Assembly (NCBI GenBank): GCA_002299895.1
Contig: DBOC01000013.1
Location: 1-40,676 of the forward strand
Length of the DNA: 40,676 nucleotides
Direction of reading: 5' to 3'
Source of the DNA: Sphingomonadales bacterium UBA656
GTDB taxonomy: Bacteria; Pseudomonadota; Alphaproteobacteria; Sphingomonadales; Sphingomonadaceae
Shown: positions 26,106 to 34,567 of the stretch, piece by piece
How the letters are laid out: every line of letters starts with the position of its first letter
Position numbering within the stretch: the first letter of the stretch is position 1
Made by a program: the position numbers and the translations under genes
Notes under the pieces: model-generated
What the model saw: the letters and a program-made list of their open reading frames with translations, nothing else
The model's database searches: none
What the model was told of the DNA's origin: nothing

Positions 26106-27233
26106 TCACGCAGCGAGGGCCGTTTCGGGTGTAACAAATGCAAGGTTAAGGCTTTCGGCCACCGCTTGGCTAGTAACTTTACCCTGATGCACGTTCAAAC
26201 CTGCGAGCAAGCCGCGTCCTGTTTCGGTGCTGCTTTCCAGCGCAGCTATACCCTTATTCGCAAGCGCAAGGCCATAAGGCAAGGTCGCGTTGTTGAGCGC
26301 GGCCGCACTGGTCTGCGGAACCGCACCCGGCATGTTTGCGACGCAATAATGAATGATGCCATCAACCACATAAGTCGGCTCTGCATGCGTTGTGGCGCGC
26401 GATGTTTCAAAGCAACCACCTTGGTCAATTGCGACATCGACCAAGACCGCGCCGGGCTTCATCCGCTTCAACATCTCGCGGGTTACAAGGCGGGGTGCGC
26501 TTGCACCCGGAATGAGCACAGCGCCAATGACAGCGTCGGCAACGCTGATTTCATGGTCGATGGTTTCAAGCGTCGAATAGCGCGTGCGTACCCGTCCGTT
26601 AAACATGTCGTCGAGTTGGCGCAGGCGCGGGATCGAACGGTCAACGATAGTTACTTCTGCACCAAGGCCAACGGCCATCCGTGCGGCATGCGTACCAACA
26701 ACGCCACCGCCAAGCACGGTCACACGGCCAGCGGCTACACCCGGTACCCCGCCAAGCAATATGCCTGCGCCACCTTCGCTGCGGCGCATGGCTTGGCCAG
26801 CGGCTTCGATGGCGAGACGACCGGCAACTTCGCTCATTGGCGCCAACAGGGGGAGGGCGCCGCGATCATCGGTCACGGTTTCATAGGCAATGGCAGTGCA
26901 TCCGCTGGCGATCAGGCCCTTTGCCTGTTCGGGGTCGGGTGCCAGATGCAGATAGGTAAAGAGCAACTGGCCTTGGCGAAGCTGCACCCATTCGCTGGGC
27001 TGCGGTTCTTTGACCTTAACGATCATGTCGCAGCCAGCAAAAATTTCCTGTGCCGTCGCAGCGATTTCTGCGCCGGCGGCGCGATATGCGTCGTCATTTG
27101 CCATGATGCCAGCGCCAGCGCCCGATTGCACCACCACCTGATGACCAGCGGCGACATATTCGCGGACCGCGCCGGGGGTTAGGCCAACGCGATATTCATG
27201 AACCTTGATTTCGCTTGGGACGCCAACACGCAT
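26106..27233 (-). CDS. ald: alanine dehydrogenase
   Basis: A 375-residue NAD-dependent enzyme that interconverts L-alanine and pyruvate plus ammonia. The N-terminus MRVGVPSEIKVHEYRVGLTP is characteristic. Substrate-binding residues K75 (KVKEP) and H96 (TYLHLA) are in the standard positions. The NAD site has VLGGGVVGTHAARMAVGLGA, and the late DVAIDQGGCFETSRATTH is typical. GAGGAG precedes the ATG. It is divergent from an Lrp/AsnC regulator 130 bases away, the usual arrangement for alanine-responsive control. A long open frame antisense to it (26166-27182) is a codon-bias shadow. Confidence 0.97.
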   Translation of the reverse strand: MRVGVPSEIKVHEYRVGLTPGAVREYVAAGHQVVVQSGAGAGIMANDDAYRAAGAEIAATAQEIFAGCDMIVKVKEPQPSEWVQLRQGQLLFTYLHLAPDPEQAKGLIASGCTAIAYETVTDDRGALPLLAPMSEVAGRLAIEAAGQAMRRSEGGAGILLGGVPGVAAGRVTVLGGGVVGTHAARMAVGLGAEVTIVDRSIPRLRQLDDMFNGRVRTRYSTLETIDHEISVADAVIGAVLIPGASAPRLVTREMLKRMKPGAVLVDVAIDQGGCFETSRATTHAEPTYVVDGIIHYCVANMPGAVPQTSAAALNNATLPYGLALANKGIAALESSTETGRGLLAGLNVHQGKVTSQAVAESLNLAFVTPETALAA

Positions 27234-27363
27234 GATTTTCTACTCCTCGTTATATTATGGAAAAGACTAGCATTGTCGGGGCGCCGAAACTGCGCAAAGA
27301 TTCGACTTAAATGATGAATTGATGCATATATTCGTCGTATTTCTACAAATAGGCGGAAATAAT
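27234..27363. promoter_or_regulatory. divergent ald / Lrp-family control region
   Basis: A 130-base AT-rich gap between two divergent genes. TATTT and AAATA (27338-27351) form a short inverted repeat around CTAC, just before the ribosome site of the regulator gene. Lrp-family proteins bind loose AT-rich dyads of this kind. No exact operator or promoter can be fixed. Confidence 0.35.
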
Positions 27364-27834
27364 ATGCAACTTGATCGGACGGATCGTAAATTATTGGGTG
27401 CGCTAGTGACGAATGGCCGCGCGACTCAGATGGAGCTAGGGGAGGCGGCGGGGCTGTCGCCAAGCGCGGCGGCACGGCGGCAAAAAGCCTTGGAAGATGA
27501 CGGCATATTGCGCGGCTACCGGGCCGATGTGAACTTACGCAAATTGGGTTTGGGGGCGACCGTGATGGTGACAATCACGCTCGACAGCCAAAGTGAGGAG
27601 GCGATGGCAGCGTTTGAGGCGGCGGTCGTCAATAGCCCATCGACAATCCGGTGTCACCTGATGAGCGGCCGGAATGACTATCTGCTGGTGGTGCGCGCCG
27701 CATCGATCGAGGACTATGAAATTATTCACCGCCAGGAGATTGCGCGTTTGCCTCGGGTAGCACGGATCGAAACGGCATTTGCTTTGCGCGAAGTGGTCAA
27801 TCGCGCAGTTCCGCCGCGTCTTTTCGACACATAA
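27364..27834 (+). CDS. Lrp/AsnC-family regulator, probable regulator of ald
   Basis: A 156-residue feast/famine regulator. The start at 27364 follows AGGCGG and gives the standard beginning MQLDRTDRKLLGALVTNGRA. The winged helix-turn-helix covers about residues 3-60 (MELGEAAGLSPSAAARRQKA). The RAM effector domain covers about 65-150, with the pattern HLMSGRNDYLLVVRA that matches the family's MTGxxDYLL. It is divergent from alanine dehydrogenase, so alanine or another amino acid is the likely effector. Confidence 0.92.
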   Translation: MQLDRTDRKLLGALVTNGRATQMELGEAAGLSPSAAARRQKALEDDGILRGYRADVNLRKLGLGATVMVTITLDSQSEEAMAAFEAAVVNSPSTIRCHLMSGRNDYLLVVRAASIEDYEIIHRQEIARLPRVARIETAFALREVVNRAVPPRLFDT

Positions 27835-28149
27835 AGGGGTTATAACGGCAAAATTATGCGCGGGCTGGGTTTCTGCGACTGATGCGATTTGTGAGAGGCT
27901 TAAAAATGCGCAGAACTGTGACTGTTTTGTCACATGGCCAAAAAAGGACAGGGATGTTGCAACAAAATTACTTGCTTGGGCCATACTTTGATGTTTGTTT
28001 GCACCTGCACAATGATAAGCAAAGGTAAAGGCAAAGCCAGCCATTGCATGAGCGAACAGATTTAGCGGGATGAGAACGGTAACAGCCGATACTGGCGCAA
28101 TGCGCAGCTATCAGACGAGTATCTATTATACCTAAGAAGGGGTAAAAAT
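27835..28149. other. 315-base non-coding region before the porin gene
   Basis: No credible gene. It holds the dyad at 27916-27934 described separately, a perfect GCGCA-A-TGCGC dyad near 28097, and a possible -10 (TATTAT, about 28129) close to the porin gene. The long leader between the dyad and the porin start could host a small RNA, but nothing diagnostic is seen. Confidence 0.4.
27916..27934 (+). promoter_or_regulatory. dyad TGTGAC-N6-GTCACA, also readable as a Pho box
   Basis: TGTGAC (27917-27922) and GTCACA (27929-27934) form a perfect inverted repeat. The TGTGA and TCACA cores are 8 rather than 6 bases apart, so it is not a canonical CRP site. Read as a direct repeat it is CTGTGAC, TGTT, TTGTCAC, a Pho box with one poor base. 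It lies about 215 bases before the porin gene. Confidence 0.4.
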
Positions 28150-28872
28150 ATGCGTAATTCCATTTTGAAGTTGGCAAGCTTAAGCGTCGCGGTCAGCGCG
28201 ATCGCAATGTCGGCACCCGCTTTCGCACAAGGCGAAACAACCGAAGCGGCCGGTCCCATCAGCTTAACTGGCGGCGTCGCTTTGGTGTCCGACTATCGCT
28301 TTCGGGGCGTATCGCTTTCCGGTAAAGATTTTGCGGTTCAGCCTTATCTCACCGTGAGCCATGAATCCGGCCTATATGTTGGTGCTTGGGGTTCTAATAT
28401 CTCCGAAAATGATGGAAATGATGTTGAACTCGACCTTTACGCTGGGTTTAGCGGCGGCGATGAGATAACCTATGACATTGGTGCAACTTATTATGTGTAT
28501 CCAGGCGTTTCGAACGTCAATTATGTCGAGTTTACCGGTAAAGTTGGTTCAACCATGGGCCCCGCTACGGTGGGCGTGCAATTGAGCTATGTGCCAAGCC
28601 AAGGCAATACCGGCGATGAGGACAATGTTTATGTTGCCACAAACGCAACCATCGCTTTGCCCAATTCTCCGATTTCGATTGTTGGATCCTTGGGCGTAGA
28701 AGATGGCGCCTTCACCGCAGGGAGCAAGAAGTTGGATTGGTCGCTGGGCATGACCGCTGCGATTTCCGATTTCACATTGGGCGTGTCATATGTTGACACC
28801 AACCGCAGGACTATCTTTGCATCGAAGGATAGCGCGGCTGGCGTGGTGTTCACGCTAAGCTACGGTTTCTAA
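28150..28872 (+). CDS. TorF-family putative porin
   Basis: A 240-residue outer-membrane beta-barrel protein of the family first defined as a conserved Gram-negative hypothetical (TorF). The signal peptide ends in SAPAFAQ. The signature ISLTGGVALVSDYRFRGVS with SGKDFAVQPYLTVSHESGLY is clear, and the protein ends in an aromatic residue (LSYGF), as barrel proteins do. AGAAGGGG precedes the ATG. In sphingomonads it often sits by nitrogen genes; here it precedes the glutamine-synthetase-type operon. The substrate is unknown. Confidence 0.88.
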   Translation: MRNSILKLASLSVAVSAIAMSAPAFAQGETTEAAGPISLTGGVALVSDYRFRGVSLSGKDFAVQPYLTVSHESGLYVGAWGSNISENDGNDVELDLYAGFSGGDEITYDIGATYYVYPGVSNVNYVEFTGKVGSTMGPATVGVQLSYVPSQGNTGDEDNVYVATNATIALPNSPISIVGSLGVEDGAFTAGSKKLDWSLGMTAAISDFTLGVSYVDTNRRTIFASKDSAAGVVFTLSYGF

Positions 28873-28927
28873 TAACGCTACAAGCGTTTTGGGCCTTGCC
28901 GCAAAGCAGGCCAATACGGAATAGATT

Positions 28928-28959
28928 CATGCCGGGCTTGACCTTTCAAGTCCGGCATG
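28928..28959. repeat. palindromic hairpin, REP-like or terminator
   Basis: CATGCCGG-G-CTTGA and TCAAG-T-CCGGCATG form a 14-bp stem with one G-U pair and loop CCTT. No T-run follows. The sequence resembles the GCCGG...CCGGC palindromes that are repeated between genes in many alphaproteobacteria. It probably ends the porin transcript or marks a dispersed repeat. Only one copy is seen in this window. Confidence 0.5.
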
Positions 28960-28994
28960 CGCTTATCAGTCTTACAAAAAACTGGTGAAAAACA

Positions 28995-30341
28995 ATGTCT
29001 GTCAATCTTGCGAATTGGATCGCTGAGCACAAAATCGATGAGGTGGAGTGCATCGTCCCCGACATTAACGGGGTGCAGCGGGGCAAGGTTTTACCTGCGA
29101 AGAAGTTCCTTTCATCGGTCCGTGACAAATCGCTTCGCATTCCAGGCAGCGTATTTATCTGCACCATTGATGGCCATTACCCTGAAGATATTGAGGATAT
29201 TTGGGACAAGGATCCTGACAAAATCCTGATTGCTGATCCCGACACGATTTGCGTCGCGCCAGGATTTAAATCACCGACCGCTTTCGTCATTGCGGATGTG
29301 TTGCATGGCGACGGAACCGAGGTCGAAATCGCTCCGCGCACGATATTGAAAAAAGTGCTCAACTTATATGCCGATCGCGGATGGAAGCCCATCATGGCGC
29401 CTGAAGTTGAATTTTACCTTGTCAGCCAAAATGTCGACCCGGATTTTCCATTAGTACCGCCTACGGGATCCAGTGGACGTGCGGAAACGTCCAGCCAGCC
29501 TTATGGGTTGGAGGCGATGAACGAATATGAGGATATTATCGACCACATTTATGATGATTGTGAGTTGATGGGCCTCGATATCGACACGATGATCCACGAA
29601 ATGGGTGCGGCGCAGCTTGAGGTCAATTTCATCCATGGCGACCCGTTAAAATTGGCCGACCAAGTGTTCCTGTTCAAACGCATCGTTCGTGCGGTAGCAA
29701 AACAGCATGGGGTCTACGCCACCTTCATGGCGAACCCCATGGCGGGACAACCTGGCAGCGCCATGCATATTCACCAATCGGTGGTAGATGCCGAAACCGG
29801 TCGTAACCTTTTCTCCAACGCCAATGGCCGCGATAGCGCATTGTTCCGCAGTTACATTGCGGGTCTTGTAAAATTCATGCCGCAAGTGTCCCCATTATGG
29901 GCGCCCAATGTTAACAGCTTCCGCCGGATGCGTCCCGACAGCGCCGCGCCGATTAACGTCCAATGGGGTGAAGATAATCGAAGCTGCGGTTTCCGCGTGC
30001 CAATCTCCGACAAGGCAAACCGCCGTGTCGAAAACCGTCTCCCGGGCGCAGATTCCAATCCCTATCTAGCCATGGCAGCGTCTTTGGTCTGCGGCTATAT
30101 CGGCATGGTGGAGCGAATGGTGCCCGCCAAAGCAATTACAGGTAGCGCCTATAACCGCGCCCGCACCTTGCCTCGCACCTTGGAAGCGGCCTTGGATCGT
30201 TTCAGCGCCTGCAAACCGGTGCGCAATCTACTTGGCGAAGAGTTTTTCGACATCTTCTACGCGGTCAAAGACTATGAATTGTTCAATTACCAGTCGGTCG
30301 TTTCAAGCTGGGAGCGTGAGCATTTGTTGTTGAGGGTGTGA
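28995..30341 (+). CDS. glutamine-synthetase-family gamma-glutamylamide synthetase (first copy)
   Basis: A 448-residue GlnA-fold ligase that should join glutamate to an amine with ATP. The N-terminal beta-grasp part has CIVPDINGVQRGKVLPAKKF. The catalytic part has PEVEFYLVSQ, GAAQLEVNFIHGDPL, the GSAMHIHQS metal/ATP motif, NSFRRMRPDSAAP, and GADSNPYLAMAASL. It lacks the Tyr-adenylylation loop expected of housekeeping GlnA and is shorter, so it is not the main glutamine synthetase. It is the first gene of a four-gene operon with a PuuB-type oxidase. It is distinct from the second copy downstream, so the two may act on different amines. Confidence 0.85.
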   Translation: MSVNLANWIAEHKIDEVECIVPDINGVQRGKVLPAKKFLSSVRDKSLRIPGSVFICTIDGHYPEDIEDIWDKDPDKILIADPDTICVAPGFKSPTAFVIADVLHGDGTEVEIAPRTILKKVLNLYADRGWKPIMAPEVEFYLVSQNVDPDFPLVPPTGSSGRAETSSQPYGLEAMNEYEDIIDHIYDDCELMGLDIDTMIHEMGAAQLEVNFIHGDPLKLADQVFLFKRIVRAVAKQHGVYATFMANPMAGQPGSAMHIHQSVVDAETGRNLFSNANGRDSALFRSYIAGLVKFMPQVSPLWAPNVNSFRRMRPDSAAPINVQWGEDNRSCGFRVPISDKANRRVENRLPGADSNPYLAMAASLVCGYIGMVERMVPAKAITGSAYNRARTLPRTLEAALDRFSACKPVRNLLGEEFFDIFYAVKDYELFNYQSVVSSWEREHLLLRV

Positions 30342-31612
30342 TGCGGCGCGACCCGCTCGCCAACAGCTATTACGCCGCGACTGCACAGGCTTGGGACACG
30401 CAAGCCTCCTTGGCTTCTTTAGAAGACTGCGACATTGCCATTATCGGCGGCGGATTTACCGGCCTGTCGGCTGCTTTGGCCTGTGCTGAAAAAGGCCTTT
30501 CGGTTATATTGCTTGAGGCCAGAAGCATTGGCTATGGCGCTTCGGGACGCAATGGTGGTCAACTTATTCCTGGCCTACGTTGGTCGATGCGCGAGATCGA
30601 TGCCGAGTTTGGCCGCGCGCGCGCCCAGGCTATATTTGATTTGGCCTATGGAGCGGTCGATCGGGTCAAGAGCCGCATCGCCAAGCACCATATTCCGTGC
30701 GATGCAAAAAAGGGGCATTTGGAAGCCGCCTATAAATTAGCACATTTCGACGCCATGCAGCGCGACGCCGCGTTTTTGGCACAGCATTTTGGTTGGGAGG
30801 CAGAGATCGTCCTGGCCAAGGATATCGGGCAGCATATTAACGGTGGTGGGTATCATGGCGGCATTTACGATGCCCAAGGCGGGCATTTCCATCCGTTGAA
30901 TTACGCGCTTGGCCTAGCAAAGGCAGCGCAAAAGGCGGGCGTGCGTATATATGAATATACGGCGTCCCAAACGCCTGTCGATAAAGGAACGCATGTCGAG
31001 ATACGGGCAGGGACAGGCACTTTGACCGCCAAGCATGTCATCATGGCGGCTGATACTTGGACGGGGCGCATCGCGCCCAAGTTGAACAGCTACACCGTGC
31101 CAATTATGAATTATAACATCGCGACCGCGCCGCTGCCCGATGCTGATCAATTACTCCCCAGCGATGCGGCGATTGCCGACAGCAGGTTCGTTTTGAACTA
31201 TTTCCGCTTAAGCGCGGACAAGCGCCTGATTTTCGGCGGTGGCGAGAAATATGTGCAGAAGCCGCCAAGCGACATTGCGGCATTTGTGCGTAAGCATATG
31301 GTGCAGGTGTTCCCGTCGCTCGCCCAAGCACCCATTGATTATGCATGGGGCGGTGCCGTTGGGGTTACCATGAACCGCCTGCCGCATATGGGGCGCAAAG
31401 GAAATATGTTTTACGCGCATGGTTTTTCTGGTCATGGCGCGTTGGTCACGACGCTGGCGGGTGAATTGATGGCAGAGGCAGTGGTTGGCACAATGTCACG
31501 CTTTGATGTTTTTGCGAACTTGCCGCACAGCCGCTTTCCGGGCGGAAAATGGCTGTCACGGCCATTGGCAACGCTTGGGTTGCTCTATTATGCGATGCGG
31601 GACCGTTTATGA
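30341..31612 (+). CDS. puuB: FAD-dependent oxidoreductase, PuuB/OrdL type
   Basis: A 423-residue flavin amine oxidase of the DAO family (gamma-glutamylputrescine oxidase type). The FAD-binding motif DIAIIGGGFTGLSAALACAE lies near residues 31-50, followed by the family mark YGASGRNGGQL. The C-terminal FAD contact is in GHGALVTTLAGELMAEA. It would oxidise a gamma-glutamylated amine to the aldehyde. The ATG at 30341 overlaps the stop of the synthetase by one base (TGATG); a GTG three bases upstream is an alternative. It overlaps the next gene by four bases. Confidence 0.85.
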   Translation: MRRDPLANSYYAATAQAWDTQASLASLEDCDIAIIGGGFTGLSAALACAEKGLSVILLEARSIGYGASGRNGGQLIPGLRWSMREIDAEFGRARAQAIFDLAYGAVDRVKSRIAKHHIPCDAKKGHLEAAYKLAHFDAMQRDAAFLAQHFGWEAEIVLAKDIGQHINGGGYHGGIYDAQGGHFHPLNYALGLAKAAQKAGVRIYEYTASQTPVDKGTHVEIRAGTGTLTAKHVIMAADTWTGRIAPKLNSYTVPIMNYNIATAPLPDADQLLPSDAAIADSRFVLNYFRLSADKRLIFGGGEKYVQKPPSDIAAFVRKHMVQVFPSLAQAPIDYAWGGAVGVTMNRLPHMGRKGNMFYAHGFSGHGALVTTLAGELMAEAVVGTMSRFDVFANLPHSRFPGGKWLSRPLATLGLLYYAMRDRL

Positions 31613-32952
31613 TTGATCGCCAAGCCATAAGGAATATGCGCGACCGTGAAGTAGCGCATTTCATCGCCGCGAACCCGAAATCAAAGGCGCAGGCGGATAA
31701 GGCGCAGGGCTGGTTTCAAGGTGTTCCCTTCCACTGGATGCTGGATTGGTCCACGCCGTTCCCGATCGTCGCGCAGTCCGCTTCAGGAGCAACGCTGACG
31801 AGTATTGACGGGCAGGTTTTCGATGACTTCTGTCTGGGCGATACCGCCAGCATGTTTGGCCATTCTCCTGCGCCGCTCGCCAAGGCAATAGCCGACCAAG
31901 CGGGGCAGGGATTAAGCTATATGCTGCCTACTGCCAAAGGCGCTGAGCTTGGGGCGATGCTCACCGAGATGTTTGGCCTGCCGCAATGGCAGGTCACCAC
32001 CACGGCCAGCGAAGCGAACCGTGCGGTGATCCGCTGGTGCCGCGGGATTACCGGACGCGACAAGATATTGATATTCAACGGTTGCTATCATGGCGCAGTC
32101 GATGATGTTTTTGTCGATTTGCGCGATGGGCAAGCCGTGAACCGGCCAAGCTTGATAGGGCAGGTGCAGGATTTGCTGCCGACAACTGAAGTCATCGAAT
32201 TTAACGACGTGGATGCGTTGGCGGCAGCTTTACGCGGCGGCGATATTGCGTGCGTCTTGGCAGAACCGTTGATGACCAATATCGGCATGGTCCGTGATGC
32301 GCCGGGTTTCCTAACCAAATTGCGCGTGCTTTGCGACGAAACGGGCACGATTTTGGTGTTCGACGAAACGCACACGATTTCATCCGGCTATGGCGGGCAT
32401 AGCAATACCCATGGGCCAAAGCCCGACATATTGGTGGTGGGCAAATCGATTGGTGGCGGCGTGCCCTGCGCGGTTTACGGCTTTACCGCGGATATTGCAG
32501 AACGAATGGCCGCACTAAATGCGTCGCGTCCACCGGGACATAGCGGCATAGGAACGACCTTGTCCGCCAATGCGCTGGCGATAACCGCGATGCACGCGAT
32601 GTTGGGACAGGTGATCACGCGGGATGCCTACGCCCATATGCTGTCGATCACTGACCGGCTGGTGGCGCAATTGAATGCGGTTATCGCCGCGCACAGTTTG
32701 GATTGGCACGTCACCCATGTCGGCGCACGCGTCGAATGGGTCTGTTCGGCCGTCCCGCCAAACAATGGCAGTGCGGCGCGCGCAGCGATGGACCATGCGT
32801 TGGAAAGTACCATCCATCTCTATCTCGCCAATCGGGGCATCTTGCTTGCACCCTTCCACAATATGATGCTGGTCAGCCCGGTGACTCAAGCGGCGCAGGT
32901 CGACCGTCTCGCAGCGGAGTTGAACAATGCGCTGACGGAGCTATTAGTATGA
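31609..32952 (+). CDS. class III aminotransferase (HemL-like), role in amine catabolism
   Basis: A 447-residue PLP enzyme of fold type I, class III. The start at 31609 lies in an ATGA overlap with the oxidase gene. The PLP pocket is visible: TASEANRAVIRWCRGITGRD, Y160-H161 in NGCYHGAVDD, D252 in VFDETHTISSGYGG, and the Schiff-base K279 in VVGKSIGGGVP. It resembles glutamate-1-semialdehyde aminomutase, but the operon context argues against haem synthesis. In puu-type pathways a transaminase could act on the amine before, or on the amino-aldehyde/amino acid after, gamma-glutamylation. Substrate and direction are unknown. Confidence 0.85.
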   Translation: MIDRQAIRNMRDREVAHFIAANPKSKAQADKAQGWFQGVPFHWMLDWSTPFPIVAQSASGATLTSIDGQVFDDFCLGDTASMFGHSPAPLAKAIADQAGQGLSYMLPTAKGAELGAMLTEMFGLPQWQVTTTASEANRAVIRWCRGITGRDKILIFNGCYHGAVDDVFVDLRDGQAVNRPSLIGQVQDLLPTTEVIEFNDVDALAAALRGGDIACVLAEPLMTNIGMVRDAPGFLTKLRVLCDETGTILVFDETHTISSGYGGHSNTHGPKPDILVVGKSIGGGVPCAVYGFTADIAERMAALNASRPPGHSGIGTTLSANALAITAMHAMLGQVITRDAYAHMLSITDRLVAQLNAVIAAHSLDWHVTHVGARVEWVCSAVPPNNGSAARAAMDHALESTIHLYLANRGILLAPFHNMMLVSPVTQAAQVDRLAAELNNALTELLV

Positions 32953-32980
32953 GAACATTCGGGCGGACGGAAATAACATC

Positions 32981-34384
32981 ATGACAATCAAACGCGCAAT
33001 ATCATCCGCGACTATCGCGCCACGCAGCGAGGCAGAGGCCTTTTTTGCTGCGCATCCGGACATCGACTCAATCGAGATGATCTACACCGACTTTGGTGGT
33101 GTTCCGCGTGGCAAACGCTTGCGCCAGCATGAAGTATTGTCCGTTTATGAAATCGGTCGCTTTTTCCCCGGTTCTATCGCTGTGGTCGACATCACTGGGC
33201 AGGATACGGTCGAAACGGGCCTTGTGTGGGAAGATGGTGACGCAGACCGTTCGATGAAGCCCATTCCCGGGACCTTGGTTCGCACCCCTTGGGCGGGTGA
33301 CAATGCCGCGCAATTCATGGTCGATTTTTATGAATTGGATGCCCAGCCGCACGATCTTGACCCGCGCCATGTGCTTGGCCTTGTCGTGGACCGCTTTGCC
33401 GAGATGGGCGTGACCCCGGCTTTGGCGGTTGAGTTGGAGTTTTACTTGCTGGATCCAAAACGCGCACGCGATGGTTCCATCCGCCCAGCGCGGCCAGAAT
33501 ATAGTGGCGAAATTCCGCAGATGGTTGAAGTCTATGGCCTGCGCGAGCTTGACGATTTTCGCCCTTTCTTCGACGAACTCTACGAAACCTGCGATATTCA
33601 AGGGCTTCCCTTGGAATCGGCAATCTCCGAATTTGCGCCCGGTCAGTGTGAGCTGACCTTGCGCTATAAGCCGGATGTGTTGCGCGCCTGTGATGATGCG
33701 ATCATGTACAAGCGCGTCGTGAAGGCCGTGGCGCAGGCGCATGGCCTTGAAGCGACGTTTATGGCCAAACCATTCGCCGAACAGGCGGGGTCTGGCATGC
33801 ATATCCACGTGTCGATGAACGACAAGGACGGTAATAACCTGTTCGCCGCAGATGACCCTGAAGGCACGCCGATGTTGCGCCATGCTATCGGCGGGATGAT
33901 TGCCAGCGTTGGCGATTGCTTCGCCCTGTTTGCGCCGCATGCCAACAGCTATCGCCGGTTCAAGGCGAATAGCTATGCACCGGTTGCCCCCACTTGGGGC
34001 GTTAATAACCGCACCGTATCCTTCCGCATTCCGGCTGGTCCGCCTTCAAGCCGCCATGTCGAACACCGCGCCTGCGGTGCTGATGCCAACCCCTATCTTG
34101 CGGTCGCGGGTGTATTGTCGGGGATGCATCATGGGATCACGAACCAGATTGATCCCGGCCCAGCGGTTGTCGGCAATGGCTATGACCGTGATGGTTCGGG
34201 TGATGACAAGCCACCAAGCAATTGGTTCGCCGCAGTAGACCGCTTCCATAGTTCCAAATTGTTGCGGGACTATCTCGGCGATCGTTTCGTCGACATGTTC
34301 ACAATTGTGAAGCGCGTGGAACAGGATCGCTATTTCGGACAGGTGCCGAGCATCGATTATGATTGGTATTTGCGCAACGCTTAG
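32981..34384 (+). CDS. puuA: gamma-glutamylputrescine synthetase-type glutamine synthetase (PuuA)
   Basis: A 467-residue GlnA-fold ligase close in length and motifs to E. coli PuuA. Visible are IYTDFGGVPRGKRLRQHE, VELEFYLLDPKRA, ISEFAPGQCELTLRYKPDVL, GSGMHIHVSMNDKDGNNLF, RRFKANSYAPVAPTWGVNNR and GADANPYLAVAGVL. It probably makes a gamma-glutamyl derivative of putrescine or another amine. It ends the operon, 28 bases after the aminotransferase; CGGACGGAAA provides a ribosome site. PuuC and PuuD partners are not in the window. Confidence 0.87.
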   Translation: MTIKRAISSATIAPRSEAEAFFAAHPDIDSIEMIYTDFGGVPRGKRLRQHEVLSVYEIGRFFPGSIAVVDITGQDTVETGLVWEDGDADRSMKPIPGTLVRTPWAGDNAAQFMVDFYELDAQPHDLDPRHVLGLVVDRFAEMGVTPALAVELEFYLLDPKRARDGSIRPARPEYSGEIPQMVEVYGLRELDDFRPFFDELYETCDIQGLPLESAISEFAPGQCELTLRYKPDVLRACDDAIMYKRVVKAVAQAHGLEATFMAKPFAEQAGSGMHIHVSMNDKDGNNLFAADDPEGTPMLRHAIGGMIASVGDCFALFAPHANSYRRFKANSYAPVAPTWGVNNRTVSFRIPAGPPSSRHVEHRACGADANPYLAVAGVLSGMHHGITNQIDPGPAVVGNGYDRDGSGDDKPPSNWFAAVDRFHSSKLLRDYLGDRFVDMFTIVKRVEQDRYFGQVPSIDYDWYLRNA

Positions 34385-34442
34385 GGCCACGGCCAATTAA
34401 ATCCGACCTTGCGGCGGCATTTGCCAAAACCCACAGCCGGTC

Positions 34443-34471
34443 TTGCAATTCGATAAGGTCACGGCCATATG
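34443..34471 (+). promoter_or_regulatory. promoter of the SRP RNA gene
   Basis: TTGCAA (34443-34448), 17 bases, CATATG (34466-34471). Transcription would begin about 5 bases later, at the first base of the RNA's closing stem (34476). Confidence 0.55.
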
Positions 34472-34475
34472 CGGC

Positions 34476-34567
34476 GTGGGAGTCGGATGGACGTGGTACT
34501 CGCCAACCTGGTCAGGTCCTGACGGAAGCAGCCACAACGAATTCGCTGCGGGTCATTCGGCTCCTAC
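34476..34567 (+). ncRNA. ffs: signal recognition particle RNA (small bacterial 4.5S type)
   Basis: The conserved domain IV is clear: GGTCAGGTCC, loop TGAC, GGAAGCAGCC (about 34510-34533), the Ffh-binding hairpin with its asymmetric loop. The ends pair: 34476-34489 with 34554-34567 form a 14-bp stem with three G-U pairs, followed by TTTTCC. The tetraloop is UGAC, of the URRC class, in place of the common GGAA. Position directly before dnaX is frequent in alphaproteobacteria. The exact 5' and 3' ends are approximate. A reading frame in phase with dnaX runs through it and should not be taken as coding. Confidence 0.9.

Noticed and set aside
26166..27182. A 338-codon open frame antisense to alanine dehydrogenase.
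   Set aside because: The ald reading on the other strand has all family motifs. The antisense product shows no domain and no ribosome site; it is a codon-bias shadow.
27917..27934. A canonical CRP site before the porin gene.
   Set aside because: The TGTGA and TCACA cores are 8 bases apart, not 6. It is kept only as an unidentified dyad.
28090..28110. A sigma54 promoter (TGGCGC...GC) before the porin gene.
   Set aside because: The GG and GC elements are not 10 bases apart, so the invariant sigma54 spacing is not met.
33068..33940. A 290-codon open frame antisense to puuA.
   Set aside because: It lies wholly inside a conserved gene, has no recognisable domain, and the puuA frame carries the active-site motifs.
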